Positions 52,270 through 61,396 of a DNA stretch of 64,000 nucleotides are shown here, piece after piece. The notes beneath the pieces were generated by a model. It ran no database searches and was not told the DNA's origin. It was given only the letters and a program-made list of their open reading frames with translations. Made by a program: the position numbers and the translations under genes. The stretch spans positions 111,041 through 175,040 of the forward strand of contig JABANP010000067.1 in NCBI GenBank assembly GCA_013115135.1, written 5' to 3'. Each line of letters begins with the position of its first letter. Position 1 is the stretch's first letter. This DNA is from Perkinsus olseni (lineage: Eukaryota > Perkinsozoa > Perkinsida > Perkinsidae).

Positions 52270-53010
52270 GTAGAAAATATTAACATTGTGATCGAAATTT
52301 CCTGTTGACCCGAAGCGCTTACGTAGAATGGTGAATCCAAGAATATTGTAGTAGATACAGCACAGGCGTAACGATGTCTTTTCATATCGGGCAAGAGAAC
52401 TTAGTGTAACGATCCCATTGTCGATTGCCTTGTGCCGCCGCCGCCATGATGCTGATCTGAAAGGGATTGTAGGGAACTCTTCTCCAGGACGCGAGAACAT
52501 GATGACCATGCGTTAATCACTGCAGTCCTTCAAAAATTCTTAGCATATCCATTTTCACGTCGTCTACTGTCATCTGGCAGCTCGGGGATATATTTTTTCA
52601 TTCATCGCTGAGACACAAGTCTCCGAACGTTACGATGAGAAGCTTTCGGCAAGACGCTCGTCTCGTCGATGTAGCGGATGAGTAGGTGCGAATCAGCAGA
52701 AGGGTGTCTCAGATTGAAACTGTCCCTAATAACGAGCAATACATGACTTAGTTATCACGTCTTCTTGCTCTAAGTGGCGCAGGATGTCTATACCCGTGTC
52801 AATTAACTCATTCTCCTCATTATTAATTTCCTATCCTTTATCAATCGTGGTGGAATCTTTGACCTCTAGATCAGGCATTGATCCATCGGACTGGTCGCAA
52901 AGTTAAGAAGTCGTTGAGGAGTGTATAAACCAGAGTCGGTGGAATCAGTTATCAATTATGAATTTATGGCCGCATATCGATCGTGGTGGTATCTTCGACC
53001 TCCATCTCAG
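52270..53010. other. Probable intron or spacer with a duplicated exon junction
   Basis: tatcaatcgtggtggaatct, ttgacctctagatcag and gcattgatccatcgga (about 52836-52891) repeat in diverged form at 52974-53026 (tatcgatcgtggtggtatct, tcgacctccatctcag, gcgttgatgtatcgga). The second copy is the acceptor of the exon at 53011. Confidence 0.6.
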
Positions 53011-56000
53011 GCGTTGATGTATCGGAGGTATCCGAGTACGTGAGTCGAGCTGGTGATGATGAACCCAAGGGTGGTGTTAGTATCACTCGAGAAAAGCTAC
53101 TTCAAGAAGCTGATGCCTTTAAGGTGGGAATCTTTAGAAATCTTCCGGCTGCGCATTGCCTTGATAAATGGTCAGAATTTATGAACGTTTAAGGTCGAAA
53201 AAACGATGGAAAAAATTGGAAAAAACTTGAGGTTGAAGCTTGCGTGTCGCACAGTAGTGCTGACTAGAAAGCATACAGGAGTGCCCCGAAACAAAGATAC
53301 GTTTGAGAATTCCCCCGATCTCAATTTACAGTCATTCTCCTCGAAGATTCCCTTGCCCTGTCTCAGCGTAGCGTCGTGAAGTTTGGCTGCTTCTGTGCTC
53401 AACTACAGTCCGATGACGAGCTGTCTTCGATTCTTCTACCGGCCGGTCGAGAGCTGGCCAACGCGTTCGGAGTTCTCTGCACTTGCATGACGGCAGTCGC
53501 TCTGAAGGGTAGTAACGACGGGAGATGCTAAAAGGTCTTGTAAAATTGGCGTGACAGCCAGTGGTGAGCTTTGGGCTGAGAGTCGCGGCGGTCGTAGTAG
53601 GTATATGAAGGTGTAAGATAGTTTGATCTCATCTTTAGGAGAGCGCCTCGCACCCTTGTTGTTGTTTCAGCGTTCTGTGTTGATTTATGCTACTTTTACG
53701 TTGACAATAGGATTGTGTAAAGGCCTCTTGTCTGTGATGCAAATCTCACTATTGGTCGATTTCCTGGGTTTGACTCAAGGGAAAGAAGCCTAGAAGCGGA
53801 TAACGTACTACTTTTTCACCCATTCGCGACCCTCAGTAACATACAGAAGGGAATGCAACGTGTAAAAAGTTGCATGTTAGTTAGTAACCAGGTTACTAAC
53901 AGTAACCGTGTAATAGGTTGCGAAGTTAGGCCACTTCGCCCTTGAGGCTCGAATTTCAGCAGCCTCTATTTTTGTCGTTACAGACTGAGTAACGTTACTG
54001 CTGCTGCGTGGCCTAGTAGCCTACGACCTTGGCCCCGTTTTCAGGAGGGAAGTGCCTGACAGCGGAAGTAGCCGCCCTGGGAGATGATATTAACAAACAG
54101 GTGGACAACCTCAACGCAGCAGCTCTCACAAACAGGGCTTCTGTCAGCAGAATCTGTAGTGTCCACGGGTCGACCTAAGATACTCGCCCATTTATCTTCA
54201 TGCGACTGATCCATTACTACTCGAAAATTCAATCTGCCGCTACCTGGGTTATCGCTGGATGTGATAATTCCGGCGGTGCTCTCACCTCTTTCCGGTGAAA
54301 ATGGGTGACAAAAATTTTTACAGCGGAGCGTAGCTGGTTCAGAGATTGACTTTTGCTCGCTATAAGTGTATGCTCAGCATGTTTGATGATTCTCTAGGCA
54401 GAAGCATGTCATACGAATTGGACTGATGACGGGCTGTGCTGTGCTGCGGTAGTCTCCGCAATCACAGAGGGAGCCGCAATTGATAATTTCGGAAAAAATT
54501 GGTATTGAAGGCAAATTATGGATTTTCGAATGATGAAAATACCTGTCCTTCGCTTTAGAATCATCATCGCGTTGGCCGTGGACTTCCTTCGATCGACCGA
54601 GTTTTGTGGCGCGCGAGAATCTCTTTCAGGTGGTGCGTTGCTGGAGAGAATTCAGCGGGTCAAAAAGATGTCCTTGGAGCCTTCGAGTGCTTGTCGGAAG
54701 ATTGTGATAAGGAATATCAAGTGTATGCAAGATGCGCAAGATGAGCTAGCATCCTCCCTCGAAAGGGCTAAAGAGGGGAAGAAAACGGAAGATGGTAGTA
54801 CTCGGAAGATGGGGTCGGAAAGGGAGCAAATATCTTTCATTTTCCATTCGCTCACATCTGTGTGATGTAGTGATATACATTATCGTCTGAGTATGTGTAG
54901 GAATACTTAAGATTGTGTAAATTGTAATTTATTTTTGTAAAAATATATTTGGTCGCCAAGTATATAATGTGGTGATATCCAGTTTCTTGTATTAGTAATA
55001 CATGAGATTGTCTAAGGTGCGCTACAATTTCAGTTGTCATGTAGAAAATTGACATTACTATCGAAATAAAACTGCTACACTTACGGGGAACAAGCTAAGG
55101 AATTGAAGTTTTTTTTCTGGAATACATATCTTATGGATAGTATATTATTGGAGTTTCACCCGTAATACGTGAAGTGGCGTTTTTCGCCAAGTGAAAAACG
55201 CGAAAATCGCGATGTGAAATGAAGTCAAATCACTTCGCGAAATACACATGGCCGTGGGGACCATTTCGCGAAAAACACATTAACCATTTCGCGAAAAAAC
55301 GGGTTTATCGCGAAAAATGGGATGTAAATCGCGTTTTTCACATCATGAGAGGTGTGAGTTTGGAGCCCTTCTCGCGAAATTTCACTTCAGTTTTCCGCCT
55401 AGTGGAAAGCGCAGAAAACGCGAAATAGCACGAAGTTGGAGCATTTCGCGAAATTCATAACGCAATTAACGCTCTCTCGCGAAAAACGCACGGAGCGTTT
55501 CGCGAAAAAAGTGATATACCGCGAAGTGCCGAGTGTAAATCGCGTTTTACACATCACTCGAGTCTCGCCGATAATTTTGAATGAAAAACGCGTTTTTCAC
55601 GAAAATTACGCGTTAAACACCGTGAAAAACGCGAAAAACATGAGAACTCAAGAGGCGGATTAGCAATACGACCCCAGGACCCGCCACTGCTGTGCATCCG
55701 CATTCCGCCAGAGGGCCACCTCACTCAAGAGCGGGATCCGTCAGACTACTGGCATTTCACGTTGGGGCCTCCGGGAGGTACTCGGCGGTACATCCCATCA
55801 CACAGCCATGTGTAGCGACCAGTCTAGCGGACCCCTCTGTGAGGGAGAGCGGAGGAGAGCTTAGCGAGATTTGAACTCGGGATCTTCCGGGGTACAGCAT
55901 GGCAGAGTAACCTACTGAGCCAACTGACCTATAACCAGGGAAGTGGCCCAGCGGCGAGGGCGACCTCAACAAGAAAGGTGCATCCTCGGCGCACTTGAGC

Positions 56001-57051
56001 AAAGATACCCCCTTGGTGTGGTCCCCTTGGCTTTGCGGCTTATAACGCCTCACAAGCGTGTCCGCGGGCGTGTTCTCAATGACAGGGAGGTCACCTTTAA
56101 CCAGAGACACGCGTCTCTGCGCAGCATTGTCGAACGTGCCTTCGGTTTTCTTAAGCGCTTCGATTTTCTGTATACGAGATGCCGGTGTCATGCCATCGGA
56201 CGTCGCGGGTTGCCAAGTAGAGCCTCTCGTGCATGTCGTATTCTTATTAATTTTGATTTTCTGTATCATCAACAGACCGGTAATGGCGTAGCTAATTGAC
56301 TCAATTAGCTCTCAGAGAGCTTTCCCCCGCCTAGTGGTTACGTGTTCAGTGAAAGTCGCACTAGTCGCCCTTTACGACTGGCGTCATTAACTTGTCGCCA
56401 ACATTGGCTGAACTTCAGTCACTGAAGCCCGAGCAACTTCGCCATTTTCGCGAAGAACGCGAAATTACTCCGCGTTTTACACCATGGGTGAAAAACACTG
56501 CGTGTGTTTTACGCGTTTTTCACCGGTCGAATGTGAATTTCGCGATGTGAAATGTGAAATGTGTTTTTCACTGGTGGTTTTCACATCACGGGTGAAACTC
56601 CATTGAGAACCGTTTTGTATACTATTCCAAGAGGCTTTCTATAATACAAAAAGTCATTTTTACGTTCAAAATTTTTATGCATTTTTGCTGGTTTTCAGAG
56701 GCTCCTGAATTAGTCGACGAGGAAGACGACGTGTTGGACTTTGATGGTGATGATGATTTATTTCTCGTCGAGAGCGCGGAGGAGTTGATAGGAGCGTTCG
56801 AGGGGTTGGTTGGAGATATGAAAAGATTGGCAGTTTCAGCGGCCGATGATATCTTAGCGGAGCGAAGCAGAAAAGTATCTTCGAAAATTGACGAAATTGT
56901 GGTAGCAATTACGACGGGAAGCGACGACGAAGATGAATTTGATGATTTGTTTGATGAGTTGGAAAGGGAAGGATGTGGTGAACGGGAAGGTGAGGGAGAT
57001 TGTGCGGAGAGAGATGATATCCAAAGCTTGAGCGTGCAAGATACGAAATAG
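53011..57051 (+). CDS. Helical protein gene, possibly cyclin-D1-binding-protein-like
   Basis: Exons 53011-53123, 53367-53508 and 54045-54155 join in phase: GVDVSEVSEYVSRAGDDEPK, ITREKLLQEADAFKRSVVKF, DELSSILLPAGRELANAFGV, KCLTAEVAALGDDINKQVDN. A later exon (54559 to ~54820: VDFLRSTEFCGARESLSGGA, NIKCMQDAQDELASSLERAK) and an acidic C-terminal exon (56699-57051: APELVDEEDDVLDFDGDDD, SAEELIGAFEGLVGDMKRLA, DEDEFDDLFDELERE) probably belong to it, but the phase into 54559 is not resolved. The all-helical layout with a late acidic patch recalls CCNDBP1/GCIP proteins; this is a weak match. Intron 53509-54044 holds a foldback arm and a palindrome cluster, and the Harbinger element lies in the last intron. 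Confidence 0.5.
53880..53999. repeat. Palindrome cluster in an intron
   Basis: gttagtaacc-a-ggttactaac (53880-53900, 10-bp arms) overlaps ggttact-aac-agtaacc (53891-53907). cgaagt/acttcg follows and agtaacgttact (53988-53999) is a perfect 12-mer. All lie within intron 53509-54044. Confidence 0.92.
55862..55945 (-). repeat. Degenerate tRNA-like sequence inside the Harbinger element
   Basis: On the minus strand: an A-box-like ttggctcagtaggtta, GTA in the anticodon place within ctgtacc, and a T-arm cgagttcaaatctcg. The stems around the anticodon do not pair well, and the acceptor is not convincing. Confidence 0.5.
55943..56299 (+). pseudogene. Harbinger transposase C-terminal remnant
   Basis: The frame reads ITPHKRVRGRVLNDREVTFN, then QRHASLRSIVERAFGFLKRF and RASRACRILINFDFLYHQQ, matching the last part of the DDE_4-type domain (N-x-x-H-S-x-x-R-x-x-V-E-R-A-F-G-x-L-K-R-R-F…L-H-N). 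YPLGVVPLALRL upstream fits the YPL-x-x-W-L motif before it. The N-terminal catalytic Asp region and the partner Myb-like ORF are not found, so the copy is probably non-autonomous. Confidence 0.72.
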
Positions 57052-57613
57052 GTTGGGTTGGTGTGTATAGTTAACGATGTTCCTTACTCTTACAAAACGT
57101 TTCTACTGTGCTATGGTCGGGTTGTGTGTGAATCCTCATTTATCCGAGTGGCTGGAGAGGCTCACAATTCCGATGATACTCATTTACGGACTTTTCCGTA
57201 CTTTTTCGGGAAATTCGAAATTTAGTGTGGCCCGAATAGTCAGAATTTGAAAGTCGGAATTTTTGTGAAATTTGGACGAAATTTTCGTAGCATTCACCTT
57301 GGCTCGATGATAGCGTTGGCAGTTTTCTGAGGAATCCGCATAGTTTGGATTATTATATTTATTATACCAAATCTCCACCAAATCAGAAATAGTAATGGAT
57401 CGAAATCACTGCCATCTCGGACAGCTTCCATAGCTCGCGAGGTGCTAATTCGACGAACGTGCTCTTAAAATTTTCCGTAAATTTCAGAAAAGAAAGCGAC
57501 CGGGATTTTTTCCCAGCCCATGGTGTCTACGAGTTTCATGTGGTATTTTTTTTTGGTAAATTTCCGGACGCATCGATTTTCCTTTGCGTACTTTCAGGAT
57601 TGTTCTCTTTCTG
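57052..57613. other. Spacer before the TBC gene
   Basis: No supported gene. Near 57138, tccgagtggctggagaggct resembles the 5' half of a Ser/Leu-type tRNA without a T-arm. Confidence 0.4.
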
Positions 57614-59739
57614 ATGGCGGACGCTTTTTCTTCATCCACGCCGATGAATCTTTGCACGCATGCGCATGACGATCTTGAACCGATTGAAGTTGTCAGGAAG
57701 GTCTTTGAGTATTTTGGAGGCCGACCGGTGCCGGTGGAGCTGCATACGATGGAAGAGGGAGCGGATGTTTTCGCGGAAAAATTCGGGAAAATTTGTGCAG
57801 AAAATAGCGGAAAATTTCTGAGAGAATTCATGGTCTTCGCGGGAGCTGGTCGACGGACTTTTCACGGCTTGGTTAATGGAGTGTTCATATTTGTGAGATG
57901 GTGTGCGGATTTGGGAGTTGATTTCGACCTGGATGCAGTGGAGATCATAAAAAGTAAAATCCGGGAGGAGGAGGTGAAAAACAGTTTTTTGTGGGTGTGA
58001 CGGCGCTCGGCGATTCGGTTTTACTCCAGGGGCTTCTGAAGCGTTTCTGCGTTGAATTTACGCGGTTTTCCGGCGTTGCTATCAAAAATTTTCTTTCTTG
58101 GTATAACAGAAATCCGATGTTGATTCTTCGTGCTGCCAAGTTGAGGCGGCGTGATGGAGTGAATCGGTATGAAACTCTACAGTTGATTTTTTGAGGGGTC
58201 GAGGGTTGAGCTCCAGTGGAGCACAACCCTCAAAAAAACACCTTTGGAATTGATGGAAATTTTTTTGCGCCCCAGGTGCTTTGAAGTCTCCGAGAAAAGT
58301 TTCTCGTACTGTTAAAGGGGCGTTGGTGACAATGCTCGTCGATGAATCAATTTGTGGCCGCACGTCACAGAAAAGTGTTTTCTCGTCATGATAGCAGTTT
58401 TTGAATGAGAAATTCATTCGTAGTGGCAACGGGTGTGTTGGTGATGATGATCTGTCTTGAATCTGACTGTCGGACGAACCTCGAGATTCATGCTTCTGAT
58501 GCCCTGTTCTCAGATACGTACCCCGGCAAGCTCCTCCGGGCTTTCGATCGTCTTTTAAAGATTCTCCCAGACCTTCCGAGTGAAGCAAGCGCGTTGCACA
58601 TTCGAGGATGTCCTTGTTTGGAGTGCCGATGGGGTAGTATCTTGGATCATTATATTACAACAAATTCCGCCATCCCGACTCCGGTCGTTCAACGGCTAGT
58701 GAGGAAGGGTATACCGCGGTCGGTGAGGGAAGGAGCGTGGTTTTGGCTGTCTGGAGGGAGCGCTGTGGCTCGCGATAGGAATCCTGGGTACTGCAGTTTG
58801 CTGGGGGTTGATGGCGACTACGCCGAGCTGATCGATTTGGATGTATCTCGGACATTTTGCGGGGAGAAAGAGTGGCAGAAAAAAGGCGGAGCGAAGATTT
58901 TGGGGAGAATTCTACGCGCGTATTCGCTGAGGAACCCTATGGTTGGGTATTGCCAGGGGTTGAGCTACATGGGAGCGCTGCTGTTGGAGGTCTGTTCGGA
59001 AGAGGTTGCGTTTTGCTGTCTATGTGCTTTGGTTGAAGATGGGTCGATGCCGCCGGATTATTATACTAGTTTGAAGGGAGCTATCGTTGATCGATTGGTT
59101 TTGGAGGAGCTCGCGAAGCAGAACGTGAAGGGATTGTGTGGCGCGTTGGAAGAGGAGGGAAGAAGTTTCGACGAATTTTCGTTTTTGGCGGTATCTTGGT
59201 TTCTGTGTTTGTTCACGGCGACCTTACCTGTGGAGGTCTCGGTTCGAGTTTGGGATTTTTACATGACTTACGGAATTTGTGTGATTTTTCGAGTATCTTT
59301 GGGAATCTTGACGGTCGCTCAAGGTCCGATAGTTGAAGGCGCGGAAGATATTAATGACTTGCGAGATCTGATAGAAAAATCGTTAAATGAGATTGGAGTT
59401 TGTGACGTGCCTGACTACTGTATGTCGTTTAATAAAGTTACTAATACTGTGGTGGAGACGCTGAGGGAGAGCAAGAGAAGACGGATGAGTCGGGAGGAAG
59501 AAATTGATAGAAAAATGGGAAAAAAGGGAGACGCCTTGGACCGGTGTTTTCTAGCTGTTATTGATCGTCCTGAGGAGTCCCCAGAGAAGAAGGTTAATGA
59601 AAATTATTTCCAAGTTGATCGTGAGAGAACGTCGTCGTCGGCTGCGTCTGGTGGGCGGAGGGACGCGCGGCTGTTGGGGGAGTTGGAGGATTTTATGATG
59701 TTTAAGAAGCCTCATCACCACCGGAGGCGAAGGAAGTGA
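57614..59739 (+). CDS. TBC-domain Rab GTPase-activating protein
   Basis: The main open frame (58405-59739) carries a complete TBC domain. GIPRSVREGAWFWLSGGSAV leads to ELIDLDVSRTF with the arginine finger (residue ~149 counting from the Met at 58405) and MVGYCQGLSYMGALLLEVCS with the glutamine finger (~184). Then come FDEFSFLAVSWFLCLFTATL and VEVSVRVWDFYMTYG. Both catalytic fingers are present, so it should stimulate GTP hydrolysis on a Rab in membrane traffic. A basic, disordered tail follows (ESKRRRMSREEEIDRKMGKK; HHHRRRRK). Exons upstream (57614-57972: GADVFAEKFGKICAENSGKF; 58017-58104: LLKRFCVEFTRFSGVAIKNF; 58282-58393: ALKSPRKVSRTVKGALVTML) look coding and probably form its N-terminus, but could be a separate gene. 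Confidence 0.85.
58202..58230. repeat. Near-perfect hairpin in a TBC-gene intron
   Basis: gggttgagctcca and tggagcacaaccc (one mismatch) flank a single central g, again inside an intron. Confidence 0.85.
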
Positions 59740-60125
59740 GGTGTTACTCAACTTGACCTATTCTGTATCTTGCCAGGGGGACCTCAGGATACTCTGTGGT
59801 CATATTGCTGTATATACTCGTATAATATGATATTCTTGTTGTACTTTTCGTAATGATGTGCAAAGTTGCGTTGATAGTGCGGAAATGGGGGCGGAAGTTG
59901 GGCGATTTGTGGTATGGATTTTTGGACGTTCTCAGATTTTTCCCATCGGTATTGAAGGTAACGTACGAGTTTTAGTGGTACATCGAGCAAGCGTATCTTT
60001 CCACCATCAAATTTATCGATCCGGGCCGACTTTCTCGTTGGCTTCTCCGTCTGCGAGTTGTGAGATTTTAGTGGCTCTTTGACTTCCCTTCCCCTTCCAA
60101 GTGCGTCTGCTGGCGGTGGCTGTGG
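59740..60125. other. Spacer between TBC and kinase genes
   Basis: No ORF with motifs. It should contain the kinase promoter, but I recognise no element. Confidence 0.4.
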
Positions 60126-60888
60126 ATGATACACTATTCAACTCCGCGATGCGTAGAGGAATTTGATATTTTAAACGAGGTTGGCAAGGGGACCTACGGA
60201 CAGGTAGTAGGGGGAGGTTGAACCTGGCGATTCACACTGAAAAAAGATACGACCGTCGAGGAGCATTCTCGTCCAATTCATTTTTTTCGATCCATTATTG
60301 ATTGGCGTGGCGGGAGTTGAATATTTCACCCGAAAAAAATTGATAAATTTTAATAAATTTTTATTTACCAAAAAAAATCTTAAATTTTAATAAATTTTTA
60401 TTTACCAAAAAAAATCATAAATTTTAATAAATTTTTATGAACCAAAAAAATCATGAATTTTAATAAATTTTAATTCATCAATGAAATTTTAAGAAACTCA
60501 GAACTGATTTACACATGTAAAATTTCGGAGAATTGATGTGGGCCTCCTTTCGAAAAGATTTTTTTCGACCCAGACAAAAATGCAGTGAAAATTTCAGGAA
60601 TAATCAAATTTCATCGTAATCGATCAGCCGATCGATTTCCGCGCAGGGAGATATCTTCATAACTTGTCACCCGCCAGTTCTCCGGTGGCTGGCATTCACT
60701 TTCTGTTTCCGGCTAGGTTGTTTTTATTTTTCCAGGTGTTTAAAGCCATCGATAAACGCACGCAGCAGTACGTAGCGCTGAAACGGGTGCTGCTGAAAAA
60801 TGAGAAGGAAGGCTTCCCCGTCACTGCCGTGCGTGAAATAAAGATACTCAAAAGGTTACAGCATGAGAATGTCGTTAGGATGCTTGAT
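60126..60888 (+). CDS. CDK9/12-class kinase, N-lobe only
   Basis: Exon 1 (60126-60203) reads MIHYSTPRCVEEFDILNEVG with the glycine loop GKGTYGQ. Exon 2 (60736-60888) continues VFKAIDKRTQQYVALKRVLL (ATP-binding Lys), KNEKEGFPVTAVREIKILKR (PITALRE-type cyclin helix) and LQHENVVRMLD. NEKEGFP plus PVTAVREIK is diagnostic of the CDK9/CDK12/13 group, which phosphorylates the RNA polymerase II tail. The exon ends at a GTAATG donor. No C-lobe (HRDLKP, DFG) is found to the end of the window; instead there is a foldback arm and a 2.6-kb transposon, so the rest lies beyond or the gene is truncated. The start codon is tentative. Confidence 0.82.
60343..60475 (+). repeat. AT-rich tandem repeat in kinase intron 1
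   Basis: Four units of about 36 bp built on ttttaataaatttttattta and ccaaaaaaaatc, the last two diverged. Confidence 0.9.
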
Positions 60889-61083
60889 GTAATGGCTGGG
60901 GCAGGATACGCGCGATTAACAGACTGTTGTTGCAATCAGGTTGTGTTTGCCAAACCGACGGATGCAGACAAGCACCGGGGGTCTGTGTAAGTTGCGTTTT
61001 GGGTTCGGAGGGGTTCTGGCGATCTTCTTCGTCCGCTGAGAGAATGGTTGGTCGCAAGTGTGGTGAGGACAAGTACCGTCGAT

Positions 61084-61160
61084 TGGAGCTGTACTTTCAC
61101 ATCGTGCTGATTTGCCACGTCTCTTTTCATGATCGGCGTCGGCTGTCACGCCAATGGTAG
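61084..61160 (-). repeat. Single arm of the foldback family
   Basis: tcacatcgtgctgatttgcc, acgtctctttt and ggctgtcacgccaatggta match the arm and flank at 10045-10121 in reverse orientation. It is probably within the kinase's second intron. Confidence 0.7.
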
Positions 61161-61396
61161 TCTTCAAAGCTCTTGTAGTTACCAGCTGCTGTGGTCTTCT
61201 CATTGTGGTGCTGCTGTTTCCGAGGAGAGATTTTCGGACAGCACGGCGCGAGGCATTTCAAAATGCAAACTGCGAAAATTTTTTACCCCGATACTCAGCC
61301 TCGATTCGGCGTGGGAAATGTGGTATGTGTTCTGTAGTCCCGACGCTTACGGTTCCGGATCAGACTCTTGCCGCTCAGTTAGGGCCTGGTACAGTA

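Larger units (their letters stand above)
55150..56601. mobile_element. PIF/Harbinger-type DNA transposon, 1,452 bp
   Basis: Terminal inverted repeats start ggagtttcacccgt (55150) and end acgggtgaaactcc (56601), extending imperfectly for about 25 bp. A 3-bp target duplication ATT flanks both ends (55147-55149, 56602-56604). Subterminal zones (55180-55640 and 56440-56595) are packed with TTTCGCGAAA and GTGAAAAACGCG palindromic repeats. A transposase remnant lies at 55943-56299. Confidence 0.85.

Noticed and set aside
55862..55945. tRNA-Tyr gene inside the Harbinger element
   Set aside because: GTA is in a plausible place but the anticodon and acceptor stems do not pair.
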